A DNA stretch of 64,000 bases, from contig NZ_BIFH01000015.1 of assembly GCF_003967355.1 (NCBI RefSeq), positions 314,888-378,887 on the forward strand. Reading direction: 5' to 3'. This document shows positions 25,253 to 33,657 of the stretch, piece by piece; position 1 is the first letter of the stretch; each line of letters begins with the position of its first letter. Source of the stretch: Embleya hyalina. GTDB lineage: Bacteria > Actinomycetota > Actinomycetes > Streptomycetales > Streptomycetaceae. The notes beneath the pieces are model-generated. The model was not told the DNA's origin and made no database searches. It worked only from the letters and a program-made list of their open reading frames with translations. A program made the translations under genes and the position numbers.

Positions 25253-25939
25253 GTGAACACGGCAGCGACCATCGTCCTGATCGTGGTGATCGTCGTCCTC
25301 CTCGCCGGCGCGGCCGTCCTCGTGGGCCGCCCGATGATGCGACGCAGGCACCTGCAGGGCCGATTCGGCCCCGAGTACGACAAGGCGGTCGAACAGTACG
25401 GCGACCGACGCGTGGCCGAACGCCGGCTGGCCGATCGCGAACGCAAGCACCGGGACCTCGACCTCAAGCCGCTGGAGCCGGCCGCGCGGGAGCAGTACGC
25501 CACCGAGTGGACCGACGTCCAGGAACGTTTCGTGGACGCCCCCGGCGACGCGGTGGCCGAGGCCGACGCGCTGATCACCCGGCTGATGCACGAGCGCGGC
25601 TACCCGACCGGCGCACACGACACGCGGATCGAACTGTTGTCCGTGGAGCACGGTCACACCCTCGAGCACTACCGCCAGGCGCACGAGATCGCCCGACTCA
25701 ACGAGGCCGGCCGCGCCGAGACCGAGGACCTGCGCCAGGCGATGATCCACCACCGGGCCCTGTTCGACGACCTGTTGGGGCAGACGTATCGCCCCAGGAA
25801 CAGCGCCGCGTCCGGGCGCACGCACGACCATCGCACCGGCACGACGGACCCGACGGGTACGACCGGTACGACCACGACACCGGCCGAATACGACACGCGG
25901 GCACCCCGATTCGACACCACGAAGCCGGAGCCCCGCTGA
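25253..25939 (+). CDS. membrane-anchored hypothetical protein with FVDxPxDAVxxAD motif
   Basis: A 228-residue protein with one N-terminal membrane helix (TAATIVLIVVIVVLLAGAAV) and a cytoplasmic charged body predicted as alpha-helical. The GTG at 25253 is preferred because GGAG lies seven bases upstream. The central part contains VQERFVDAPGDAVAEADALI, a motif echoed in the next gene. The family is conserved in streptomycetes as far as I recall and has no known function. The C-terminal 40 residues are a Thr/Gly-rich low-complexity tail. Confidence 0.72.
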   Translation: MNTAATIVLIVVIVVLLAGAAVLVGRPMMRRRHLQGRFGPEYDKAVEQYGDRRVAERRLADRERKHRDLDLKPLEPAAREQYATEWTDVQERFVDAPGDAVAEADALITRLMHERGYPTGAHDTRIELLSVEHGHTLEHYRQAHEIARLNEAGRAETEDLRQAMIHHRALFDDLLGQTYRPRNSAASGRTHDHRTGTTDPTGTTGTTTTPAEYDTRAPRFDTTKPEPR

Positions 25940-26077
25940 CCGGGTACACACCCGGGTAGTCATGGACAAAGCGGAAGACGAATCGGAAGACCGACCACAT
26001 CGGAGCGGTCCCGAACGGGGGGACGCTCGGAGGAACGGCGCCACGGCCAGTCGTACCGGACGAGAGGACCCAGAGCG

Positions 26078-26689
26078 ATGCGCAAGACGAACTCCCCGAA
26101 CGCGCCCGGCACTTCCGGCGCCCCACCGGAAGACCCGCCCGTCGTCGAGCGCGACGACCGGGACCGCGCCGCCCGCCAGGCCCGGATCACCGACGGCGCC
26201 GGCCCGATCCCGCCCGCGCCCACCGACCCGCCGCCGGCCCCGGCCGCCGATCTGCCGCACCGACAGCACGACGACGTGGAGCCGTACGGGACCTCGGTCC
26301 TGCCGGTGCGCGGCGCGGGCAAGGGCGGCGGCACACCCGCGGCCTCGGCCGGTGCCGGGGCGCAGAGCACGAGCGGTCGCCGGCCGGCCGCGCGTCGCAC
26401 CCCCGCGCGCCGCACCGGCGCCGGCGAGGCGCTGGTCGACCGGGACACCGGCGAGGAGTTGAACGCCCGCTTCCGGGACACCCTGTCGACCTTCGTGGAC
26501 AGCCCCGCGGACGCGGTCTCCGACGCCGACGAGGTGACCGCGCAGGTGGCCAAGCTGGCGACCGACGCCATCCAGGCCCGGCGCGCCGAGCTGGAGCGGC
26601 TGCGGCGCGAGGCCGGGGACGACACCGAGCAACTGCGGCTCGCCCTGCAGAAGTACCGGGCCTTCGTTCAGGTGATGCTGAAGCTCTGA
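26078..26689 (+). CDS. hypothetical protein related to the upstream membrane protein
   Basis: A 203-residue soluble protein. The first 115 residues are disordered and rich in Pro, Ala and Arg. The last 90 form a helical domain with DTLSTFVDSPADAVSDADEV, clearly the same motif as in the membrane-anchored protein upstream. It lacks that protein's membrane helix. The ATG at 26078 has a GAGAGGA site. The pair may form a membrane/soluble complex; no function is known. It ends just before a bidirectional terminator. Confidence 0.65.
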   Translation: MRKTNSPNAPGTSGAPPEDPPVVERDDRDRAARQARITDGAGPIPPAPTDPPPAPAADLPHRQHDDVEPYGTSVLPVRGAGKGGGTPAASAGAGAQSTSGRRPAARRTPARRTGAGEALVDRDTGEELNARFRDTLSTFVDSPADAVSDADEVTAQVAKLATDAIQARRAELERLRREAGDDTEQLRLALQKYRAFVQVMLKL

Positions 26690-26732
26690 GGACGTTCGGG
26701 TGATGCCGAAGCCCCGAGAGCGCGGTCACCGA

Positions 26733-26766
26733 TGGGGACTGTCACCCACGTGGGTGACAGTCCCCA
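26733..26766. terminator. perfect 34-bp palindrome, bidirectional terminator
   Basis: Positions 26733-26766 are a perfect palindrome: a 15-bp stem starting TGGGGACTGTCACCC with an ACGT loop. It lies between the convergent genes ending at 26689 and 26742 and contains the stop codon and last codons of the IclR gene. Equal strength in both directions suits a shared terminator. Confidence 0.8.
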
Positions 26767-27551
26767 CCCGCGCCCTCGTCCGCGTCGGCGCCGATGTCCC
26801 CGCTCCCGGACCAGTGCAGCGCCACGTCCCGGGACAGTGCCCGGGCCGCCGTGGTCACCGTCGGCACCAGCCGCCGCAGGTCCGCCGTACGCCGTCCGGT
26901 CACCAGGGACAACGCCGCGATCACCGCGTCGTGCCGGTCCCGGACCGGCGCCGCCACCGAGTGCGCGCCGACCGTCATCTCGCCCGACGTGGTGGCCACC
27001 CCGGTGCGCCGGACCTCGGCCAGGCACACACGCAGCCGCTCCGGATCGGTGATGGTGCGCTCGGTGTGCGCGGCCAACGTCTCGGCCAGCACCCGCTCGC
27101 GCAGTTGCCGGGGCGCGTAGGCGAGCAACACCTTGCCGACCCCGGTGGCGTGCAGCGGCAACTCGACGCCCACCCGGGTGACGATCGGCATCGAGCGGGT
27201 GCCACGCAGGCGTTCCAGGTACAGCGCCTTGCCGTCGCGCAGCACCGCGAGCTGCACGTTCTCGTGGGTCGCCTCGTACAGGTCCTCCATGTGCGGCAGG
27301 GCCAGGTCGCGCAGATCGGTCGCGGCGTGCGCCTGCGCGCCGATGTGCCACAGCTTGACCCCGACCCGATACGACCCGTCGTCCAAGCGCTCCAGAAATC
27401 CCCCGCCGACCAGCTCGGCGACGAGGCGATGCCCGGTGGCGAGCGCCAGATCGGCCCGCCGACACACCTCCGTCAGGGTCAACCGGCCGTCCCCGGCCGC
27501 GAACGCGCCGAGGATCGCCATCACCTTGCCGGTCACCGTGACGGGCGTCAT
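26742..27551 (-). CDS. pcaR: IclR-family regulator of the pca operon
   Basis: A 269-residue IclR-type regulator: an N-terminal winged helix (LTLTEVCRRADLALATGHRLV) and a C-terminal effector domain (LPLHATGVGKVLLAY, then GEMTVGAHSVAAPV). IclR proteins of the PcaR/PobR group control protocatechuate genes with 3-oxoadipate or 4-hydroxybenzoate as effector. It follows pcaC after 13 nt, so it is probably the last gene of the operon and could regulate it by feedback. S. coelicolor instead uses the MarR-type PcaV, so this regulator choice is notable. The ATG at 27551 has a GGGAGGG site. The symbol is by context and family. Confidence 0.82.
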   Translation of the reverse strand: MTPVTVTGKVMAILGAFAAGDGRLTLTEVCRRADLALATGHRLVAELVGGGFLERLDDGSYRVGVKLWHIGAQAHAATDLRDLALPHMEDLYEATHENVQLAVLRDGKALYLERLRGTRSMPIVTRVGVELPLHATGVGKVLLAYAPRQLRERVLAETLAAHTERTITDPERLRVCLAEVRRTGVATTSGEMTVGAHSVAAPVRDRHDAVIAALSLVTGRRTADLRRLVPTVTTAARALSRDVALHWSGSGDIGADADEGAGGDCHPRG

Positions 27552-27564
27552 CGGCGGCCCTCCC

Positions 27565-27933
27565 TCACTCGCCCAGCTCGGCCCGGACCCGCTGCGCCAC
27601 CGCGAAGGCGCTGTTCGCCGCCGGCACACCGCAGTAGACGGCGGTCTGCAACAGCACCTCCTTGATCTCGTCCCAGCTCAGCCCGTTGGTCCGGGCCGCC
27701 TTCAGATGCATCGCGAGTTCGTCCAGGTGGTGATTGGCCACCAGGGCGGTGAGCGTGACGCAGCTGCGGGTCCGGCGGTCCAGGCCGGGCCGGGTCCAGA
27801 TCTCGCCCCACGCGTAGCGGGTGATCAGGTCCTGGTAGTCGGCGGTCAGTTCGGTGGTACCCGCGACCGCCCGATCCACGTGCGCGTCGCCCAGCACCTC
27901 GCGCCGCACCCGCATCCCGTCGGCGTGGCTCAT
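27565..27933 (-). CDS. pcaC: 4-carboxymuconolactone decarboxylase
   Basis: A 122-residue CMD-family protein: VRREVLGDAHVDRA, then YAWGEIWTRPGLDRRTRS, then LDELAMHLKAARTNGLSWDE, and the conserved EVLLQTAVYCGVPAANSA. It decarboxylates 4-carboxymuconolactone to 3-oxoadipate enol-lactone, the step before PcaD. The ATG at 27933 overlaps the pcaD stop by 4 nt. In several streptomycetes PcaC is fused to PcaD as PcaL; here the two are separate proteins in the order D then C. Confidence 0.93.
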   Translation of the reverse strand: MSHADGMRVRREVLGDAHVDRAVAGTTELTADYQDLITRYAWGEIWTRPGLDRRTRSCVTLTALVANHHLDELAMHLKAARTNGLSWDEIKEVLLQTAVYCGVPAANSAFAVAQRVRAELGE

Positions 27934-28709
27934 CCCCGCACCCCCGCCGTCAGGTGCGCCAGCATCGCCGAGGTGACCGCCTCGGCCTGCTGGATGTTCG
28001 CCAGGTGCGCGGCGTCGGCGACCTCCACCAGCGTCGCGCCGGGGATGCCGGCGGCCAGCTCGCGGGCGTGTTCGAGCGGCGTGGACGGGTCCCGCTCGGC
28101 ACCGATCACCAGCGTGGGCGCCCCGATCCGCCCCAGTTCGGCACGCAGGTCGTAGCCCGCGAGCGCGTCGCAACAACCGGCGTAGCCCTCCGGCGGGCAG
28201 GCGTACAACATCTCCAGGATCCGCCGCACCGCGGCCGGCTCCCGCTCGATGTACTCGGGGGTGAACCAGCGCCGGATCACTGTGTCGGCGAGCTGTCGCA
28301 TGCCCTGCGCGCGCACCGTCGCGGCCCGCTCCCGCCAGCCCTCGGGCTCGCCGAATCGCGCCGAGGAGCAACACGCGATCAGCCCGGTCAGCCGCTCGGG
28401 ATGATGCACGCCCATCCACAGGCCGACCGCGCCGCCGAGCGAGACACCGGCGTAGGCGAACCGCCCGATCCCGTACGAGTCGGCCAGCGTCAGCACGTCG
28501 CCGACCAGGTCGGCGACCGAGTCGGTGCCCGGTACCGGATGCGACCGGCCGTGTCCGCGCAGGTCGTAGCGCAGCACCCGGTGATTCCTGGACAGCTCCG
28601 GGATCTGCGCGTCCCACATGCCCAGTTCGGTGCCGAGCGAGGGGCCGAGGATCACCACCGGGGCGTCGGCCGGGCCGTCGAAGCGGTGGTTGAGCGTGGC
28701 GATCGTCAT
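27930..28709 (-). CDS. pcaD: 3-oxoadipate enol-lactonase
   Basis: A 259-residue alpha/beta hydrolase. The nucleophile is Ser90 in GVSLGG, the catalytic His lies in VEVADAAHLAN, and an Asp in GAERDPSTP completes the triad. It hydrolyses 3-oxoadipate enol-lactone to 3-oxoadipate. Start and stop both overlap neighbours by 4 nt (pcaB before, pcaC after). There is no C-terminal CMD domain, so it is not the PcaL fusion. Confidence 0.92.
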   Translation of the reverse strand: MTIATLNHRFDGPADAPVVILGPSLGTELGMWDAQIPELSRNHRVLRYDLRGHGRSHPVPGTDSVADLVGDVLTLADSYGIGRFAYAGVSLGGAVGLWMGVHHPERLTGLIACCSSARFGEPEGWRERAATVRAQGMRQLADTVIRRWFTPEYIEREPAAVRRILEMLYACPPEGYAGCCDALAGYDLRAELGRIGAPTLVIGAERDPSTPLEHARELAAGIPGATLVEVADAAHLANIQQAEAVTSAMLAHLTAGVRG

Positions 28710-30094
28710 GTGACCTTCTCCTGGAACCGGAACACGGTGCGGTGGTGCGCGAGCGCCCGATCGATCAGGGCCGGGGTGGAACCGAGGTGACCGGCGGGGT
28801 CGAACAGCGTCTCGTCAGCCTCCCCCAGCACATCACGAAGGTGCCGGCCGGTGCGCGCCGAGGTCCGGGAGGCGTCGGTGAGCAGTCGGCGAGCCTGTGT
28901 CGCGCCGTGCTCGGCGGTCAGCTCGGCGACCAGCCGCTCGGACACGATCCGCCCTCCGGTCAGCTCCAGGTTGGCCCGCATGCGGTCCGGGAAGACGACC
29001 AGTCCCTCGGCCAGTTCGGCCGCCGTCGAGGCCGCGCCGCCCGCCAGGCGCAGTGCCGCGCGCAGCGGCTGCCACTCGGCGTGCCAGGCGCCGGCCGGGC
29101 GCTGATACTCGGCGCCCGCCGCCGAGGCGGCCAGGATCGAGACGTAGCCGGGTACCTGCCGGGCGGCCGAGACGATCAGCACCGACAGCACCGGGTTGTG
29201 CTTGTGCGGCATCGCCGAGGAGCCGCCGCGCCCGGCGCCGGTCGCCTCCGCCACCTCGCCCACCTCGGTCTGCCCCAGCAGCGCGACATCACCGGCGAAC
29301 TTGCCCAGCGCGCCGGTGACCCGGACCGGCGCGCCGGCCAGGTCCAGGATCGGGGCGCGCAGCGTATGCCAGGGCAACACCGGTTCGGCCAGCCCCAGTT
29401 CCTCGGCGAACGGGGCGAGCAGCGCGACCCCGTGCGGGCCGAGCGCGGCCAGGGTGCCCGCCGCGCCGCCCAGTTGCGCGGGCAGTGCGGCGCGGACCGC
29501 GCGGGTGTGCGCCCAGGCGTCGGTGACCGCGACACACCAGCCGGCCGCGACCAGCCCGAAGGTGGTCGGCACCGCGTGCTGGGTGAGCGTACGGCCGGCC
29601 TGGAGCGTGTCGCGGTGCCGTTCGGCCAGGTCGGCCAGCGCGGCGGCGGTGCGGGCCAGGTCGGGCAGCGTCGCGTCCAGGGCGCGGGCGGCGACCAGCA
29701 TCGCGGCGCTGTCCACGATGTCCTGACTGGTCGCGCCCAGGTGTACGTGGTCGGCGGCGGCCGGGTCGAGGGCGCGCACCGCCGCTCCGAGGTCCTGTAC
29801 GAGCGGGACCACCGGGTTGCCCGCGCCGCGCGCGCGACGGGCCAGGTCGACGAGGTCGAACGTGCCCCGGGTACCCGCCTCGATCGCGGCGGCGGCCTCG
29901 GCCGGGATCAGCCCGATCCGGGCCTGGGCCCGGGCCAGCGCGGCCTCCACGTCGAGCAGTGCCCGCAGGTACGCGGCGTCGCTCGTGGCCGCCTCGACGG
30001 GCGTCCCGGACCGGACCGGTTCGAGCAGCCCCGCGTCGACCTCGTCGTGGACGGGGTCGCGGTCGCGGTCGTGCGCGGAGTCACGATCGACCAT
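28706..30094 (-). CDS. pcaB: 3-carboxy-cis,cis-muconate cycloisomerase
   Basis: A 462-residue member of the fumarase/aspartase superfamily with the signature GSSAMPHKHNP near residue 300 and the HLGATSQDIVDSA region near 130. It lactonises 3-carboxymuconate to 4-carboxymuconolactone. The start is uncertain: ATG 30094 leaves 10 nt after the pcaG stop and has a weak ribosome site, while the frame is open to 30151. The first 30 residues are an Asp/Arg-rich tail (RDSAHDRDRDPVHD) before the conserved start. The stop overlaps the pcaD start. Confidence 0.93.
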   Translation of the reverse strand: MVDRDSAHDRDRDPVHDEVDAGLLEPVRSGTPVEAATSDAAYLRALLDVEAALARAQARIGLIPAEAAAAIEAGTRGTFDLVDLARRARGAGNPVVPLVQDLGAAVRALDPAAADHVHLGATSQDIVDSAAMLVAARALDATLPDLARTAAALADLAERHRDTLQAGRTLTQHAVPTTFGLVAAGWCVAVTDAWAHTRAVRAALPAQLGGAAGTLAALGPHGVALLAPFAEELGLAEPVLPWHTLRAPILDLAGAPVRVTGALGKFAGDVALLGQTEVGEVAEATGAGRGGSSAMPHKHNPVLSVLIVSAARQVPGYVSILAASAAGAEYQRPAGAWHAEWQPLRAALRLAGGAASTAAELAEGLVVFPDRMRANLELTGGRIVSERLVAELTAEHGATQARRLLTDASRTSARTGRHLRDVLGEADETLFDPAGHLGSTPALIDRALAHHRTVFRFQEKVT

Positions 30095-30104
30095 GGGGTC
30101 ACGG

Positions 30105-30719
30105 TCACACGGCAAGGAAAACGGTCTCCTGTTCGCCCTGGATGTGCACATCGAAGCGGTAGGATCCCGATTCCTCCCGCACGGCGATCAGCGTCTCATG
30201 CCGGCTCGCCGGAACCAGCGCGAACAGCGGGTCCGCGTGGCGGTCGTCCTCGGGGAAGTACACCCGGGTGACCACTCGGCGCAGCATGCCGCGCGCGAAG
30301 ACCGACATGGCCAGGTACGGGTTCGCGTCGGCCCCGGGCGCGCCGGGCCGAACCGTACTGAACGCGTAGCGGCCGAGCCGGTCCACCGCCGCCCGCCCCC
30401 ACCCGGTGAAGGTCACCCCGTCGCGCGCGAAGGAGCCGGGCGCGCGCGGGATCCGGCCCGTCGCGTCGGCCTGCCAGATCTCCACGACGGCGTCCGGGAC
30501 GGGCACGCCCGCCCCGTCGTACACCGTGCCGTGCACCCGGATCGCGCCGGGCGTGTGCGGCGGGACCAGGTCCGGGCCGCCGGCGAAGGGCAGCGCGTAG
30601 CCGAAGAAGGGTCCGACGGTCTGCGACGGGGTGAGCCCGCCGTCCGGATTCGGCGTGTCGCCCTCGGCGCCGATCGGCCAGGTGTTCATCGGCGAAGTGT
30701 CCATCGGCCGGGTGCTCAT
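30105..30719 (-). CDS. pcaG: protocatechuate 3,4-dioxygenase alpha subunit
   Basis: A 204-residue intradiol dioxygenase subunit: LTPSQTVGPFFGYALP at the N-terminus, VPDAVVEIWQADATGRI, then VYFPEDDRHADP and a RFDVHIQGEQETVF end. It pairs with PcaH; the alpha subunit does not carry the full iron ligand set. The ATG at 30719 overlaps the pcaH stop by 4 nt. The first 12 residues are a Met/Pro-rich extension (MSTRPMDTSPMNTWP) not typical of the family, so a later start is possible. Confidence 0.94.
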   Translation of the reverse strand: MSTRPMDTSPMNTWPIGAEGDTPNPDGGLTPSQTVGPFFGYALPFAGGPDLVPPHTPGAIRVHGTVYDGAGVPVPDAVVEIWQADATGRIPRAPGSFARDGVTFTGWGRAAVDRLGRYAFSTVRPGAPGADANPYLAMSVFARGMLRRVVTRVYFPEDDRHADPLFALVPASRHETLIAVREESGSYRFDVHIQGEQETVFLAV

Positions 30720-31483
30720 CGGTCCTCCGTCGGGGTCGCGCTCGCGCCGCCGAGCACGATGTCCCACCGGTAGCCGAGCGCCCACTCGCTCACGGTGGTG
30801 TCCATGTCGAAGCCGGCGATCATCCGGCGGCGGGCCCGCTCGTCGCGGACCGAGTTGAAGATCGGGTCGTAGGCGAACAGCGGGTCGCCCGGGAAGTACA
30901 TCTGGGTCACCAGGCGCTGAGTGAAGGCGGTGCCGAAGAGCGAGAAGTGGATGTGCGCGGGGCGCCAGGCGTTGTGGTGATTGCCCCACGGGTACGCGCC
31001 GGGCTTGATCGTGACGAACCGGTAGCGGCCCTCCTCGTCGGTCAGACATCGGCCGGCGCCGGTGAAGTTGGGGTCGAGCGGTGCGGGGTGGCGGTCGGCC
31101 TTGTGCGGGTAGCGGCCGGCCGCGTTGGCCTGCCACAGCTCGACGAGTTGCCCGCGCAGCGGCCGACCCGACTCGTCCAGCACCCGGCCGCCGACCACGA
31201 TGCGCTCGCCGAGCGGTTCGCCGACGTGTTGCGCGGTGAGGTCGGCGTCGAGCGGGTGTACGTCGGCGACGCCGAACACCGGGCCGGTGGGCTCGGTGGC
31301 GCCGCTCGGCGGGATCACCAACGGCTGCCGGGGACTGCGCAGTTCGGTGCTCCGGTAGGCGGCGAAGTCGAACTCGGGCAGGCGGCGCGGGGGTTCGGGT
31401 GCGGGACGGACGCCGGGCTCGGGCTCGGCCCCGGATGCGCGGCGGTCCGGCCGGCCGTCGATGCGGTCGTGCGGGGTGGTCAT
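30716..31483 (-). CDS. pcaH: protocatechuate 3,4-dioxygenase beta subunit
   Basis: A 255-residue subunit containing the Fe(III) site. The ligand Tyr lies in AAGRYPHKADRH and the second Tyr and two His in the PGAYPWGNHHNAWRPAHIHF segment. It catalyses intradiol cleavage of protocatechuate to 3-carboxy-cis,cis-muconate in a complex with PcaG. The ATG at 31483 has a GAGGAGA site. The first 35 residues are a charged, Pro-rich tail. It lies between pcaF (13-nt gap) and pcaG (4-nt overlap). Confidence 0.95.
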   Translation of the reverse strand: MTTPHDRIDGRPDRRASGAEPEPGVRPAPEPPRRLPEFDFAAYRSTELRSPRQPLVIPPSGATEPTGPVFGVADVHPLDADLTAQHVGEPLGERIVVGGRVLDESGRPLRGQLVELWQANAAGRYPHKADRHPAPLDPNFTGAGRCLTDEEGRYRFVTIKPGAYPWGNHHNAWRPAHIHFSLFGTAFTQRLVTQMYFPGDPLFAYDPIFNSVRDERARRRMIAGFDMDTTVSEWALGYRWDIVLGGASATPTEDR

Positions 31484-31496
31484 CGGGCGTCTCTCC

Positions 31497-32684
31497 TCAG
31501 TTCTCCACCGTGACGGCCAGGCCCTGGCCGACGCCGATGCACAGTGCGGCCATGCCCAGGCCGCCGCCCCGGCGGCGCAACCGGTGCGCGAGCGTGCCCA
31601 GGATCCGGGCGCCGGACGCGCCGAGCGGGTGGCCGAGCGCCAGCGCGCCGCCGAGCGGGTTGACCACGGCCGGGTCCAACTCGGGCCATTCGCCCAGGCA
31701 GGCGAGCGCCTGGGCGGCGAACGCCTCGTTGAGTTCGACCGCGTCCAGGTCGGCGAGGCCGCGACCGGCCCGGGCCAGCGCGCGGCGGCCCGCCTCGACC
31801 GGGCCGATGCCGAACCGGCGCGGGTCCACGCCGTGCACGCCACTCGCGGTGATCCGGGCCAGCGGCTCGCGGCCGATGGCCCGCAGTCCCGCCGCGTCGG
31901 CCACGAGCAGCGCGGCGGCGCCGTCGTTGAGCGGCGAGGCGTTGCCCGCGGTGATCGTGCCGTCCGGGCGGAACGACGGCTTCAGCCCGGCCAACACCTC
32001 CGGGGTGCTGCCGGGCCGGACCGACTCGTCCCGGACCAGGTCCACGCCCGGGACCGGGACCACCTCGTCGGCGAACGCGCCGGCGGCCCACGCGGCGGCG
32101 GCCCCGGCGTGCGACGCGGCGGCGTAGGCGTCCTGCGCCTCCCGGGTCACGCCGTATTCCGTCGCCAGTCGCTCGGTCGCCTCGCCGAGGCCGACGGTCC
32201 ACTCGGCGGGCATGCGCGGATTGACCATGCGCCAGCCGAGCGTGGTCGAGTGCAGCGTCTCGTGGCCGGCGGGATAGCCCCGGCCGGGCTTGGCCAGCAC
32301 CCACGGCGCGCGCGACATCGACTCGACCCCGCCCGCGACCACGATCGAGGCATCGCCGACCGCGACCGCGCGGGCCGCCTGGATCACCGCCTCCAGGCCG
32401 GATCCGCACAGCCGGTTCACCGTGACGCCGGGCACCGACGTGGGCAGTCCGGCGAGCAGTACGGCCATCCGCGCCACGTCCCGGTTGTCCTCGCCGGCCC
32501 CGTTGGCGGCGCCGAACACCACGTCGTCGACGCGCTCCGGGTCCAGGTCCGGCGCCCGGTCGAGCAGGGCGCGCAACACGGTCGCGGCCAGATCGTCCGG
32601 CCGCACCCCGGCCAGCGCGCCGCCGTGGCGACCGATGGGCGTGCGTACGGCGTCCACCAGATAGACGTCCTCGAGCCCGTTCAT
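31497..32684 (-). CDS. pcaF: 3-oxoadipyl-CoA thiolase
   Basis: A 395-residue canonical thiolase: nucleophile Cys93 in NRLCGSG, then the GHPLGASG histidine and the second Cys in CIGVGQG. It cleaves 3-oxoadipyl-CoA to succinyl-CoA and acetyl-CoA. It is the first gene of the pca operon here, with a GGGGAGA site before the ATG at 32684. The CoA transferase genes pcaI and pcaJ, which usually precede pcaF in streptomycetes, are absent: the next gene upstream is an unrelated divergent one. They must be supplied elsewhere. Confidence 0.94.
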   Translation of the reverse strand: MNGLEDVYLVDAVRTPIGRHGGALAGVRPDDLAATVLRALLDRAPDLDPERVDDVVFGAANGAGEDNRDVARMAVLLAGLPTSVPGVTVNRLCGSGLEAVIQAARAVAVGDASIVVAGGVESMSRAPWVLAKPGRGYPAGHETLHSTTLGWRMVNPRMPAEWTVGLGEATERLATEYGVTREAQDAYAAASHAGAAAAWAAGAFADEVVPVPGVDLVRDESVRPGSTPEVLAGLKPSFRPDGTITAGNASPLNDGAAALLVADAAGLRAIGREPLARITASGVHGVDPRRFGIGPVEAGRRALARAGRGLADLDAVELNEAFAAQALACLGEWPELDPAVVNPLGGALALGHPLGASGARILGTLAHRLRRRGGGLGMAALCIGVGQGLAVTVEN

Positions 32685-32891
32685 GCGCTCTCCCCTGCGG
32701 CGGCGATGTCGTACCGCCCACCGTGCCGTCCGACGGCGGCCCGCCGGGCGCCCGGATTCCGCTCAGCGGAAGCGCGCACTCCGACCCGGAGTCGAACATT
32801 TGCCCGGACCGTGCCCACGGACGGCCCACACGGGACTAGCCTTCGATCGCCCGTCGCGGCGGCGTGGCACACCCACGGGGAGGACCGGCAC

Positions 32892-33581
32892 ATGGCAATG
32901 CGCAAGGCGACCATGCAGCGGCAGGTCGCGGAGGTGGTGGCCGCGGCCGTGCCCGGCGACGAACCGCTGTGCACGATGTTCGTGGTCCGCGGGCCGAACC
33001 CGATGTTGTTCGCGCTCTTCGGCGGCATCGGCGCGCTGATCGGGGCGTCGATGTCCGACTACTACTTCTTCACGGTCACCCGCCAGGGGGTGCTGTTCCA
33101 CCGCGCGAGCGCGCTGAGCAGCAGGCCCAAGGAGGTGGCCTACGCGCTGACCCACGCGCAGGCCGGGGCGTTGCTGAGCGGGTTCGAGGCGAAGACGACC
33201 TGGAGCCGGATGTTCTTCCACTTCCCCGGCAAGGACAAGCCCGCCAAGCTCAACTTCCCGCGCCCGTGGCGCACCGAGGGCGAGTGGATCTTCCGCTACC
33301 TCACGGACGCGTACGCGGCGTCCGGCGGCGTTCCGCAGGGCGGCCACCCCGGCCAGGTGCCGAACCAGTACGCGCCGCAGGCGGCGAACCAGTACCCGGG
33401 GCAGCCACCGCAGCAGTACACCGGCCAGGCCCCGCAGCAGTACCCGGGCCAGGTGCCGCAGCAGTACCCGGGCCAGGCCCCGCAGAACGTGTACCCGGGT
33501 CAGGCGCCCGGCGGGTACGCACCGCAGCCGCCGCACCAGCCGCCGGGCCCGCCGCCCGGGCAATACCCGGCGCAGGGCTGA
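32892..33581 (+). CDS. hypothetical membrane-associated protein with QQYPGQ repeats
   Basis: A 229-residue protein. About residues 1-140 form a domain with a hydrophobic segment (MLFALFGGIGALIGASM) that may cross or dip into the membrane. Residues 150-229 are a Pro/Gln/Tyr-rich tail of repeats such as QYPGQ and PQQYPGQ. Similar tails occur in actinomycete proteins that form condensates or attach to cell-surface structures. The ATG at 32892 follows GGGGAGGA. No family is recognised. It is divergent from the pca operon, but no link is implied. Confidence 0.72.
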   Translation: MAMRKATMQRQVAEVVAAAVPGDEPLCTMFVVRGPNPMLFALFGGIGALIGASMSDYYFFTVTRQGVLFHRASALSSRPKEVAYALTHAQAGALLSGFEAKTTWSRMFFHFPGKDKPAKLNFPRPWRTEGEWIFRYLTDAYAASGGVPQGGHPGQVPNQYAPQAANQYPGQPPQQYTGQAPQQYPGQVPQQYPGQAPQNVYPGQAPGGYAPQPPHQPPGPPPGQYPAQG

Positions 33582-33657
33582 TCCGACCCGGCGCGCCCGG
33601 CCGAAGTCCGGCCGAGCCGGGCCGGCTTCGACCGGGGAGCGCCTGGGTGACGGCCCG

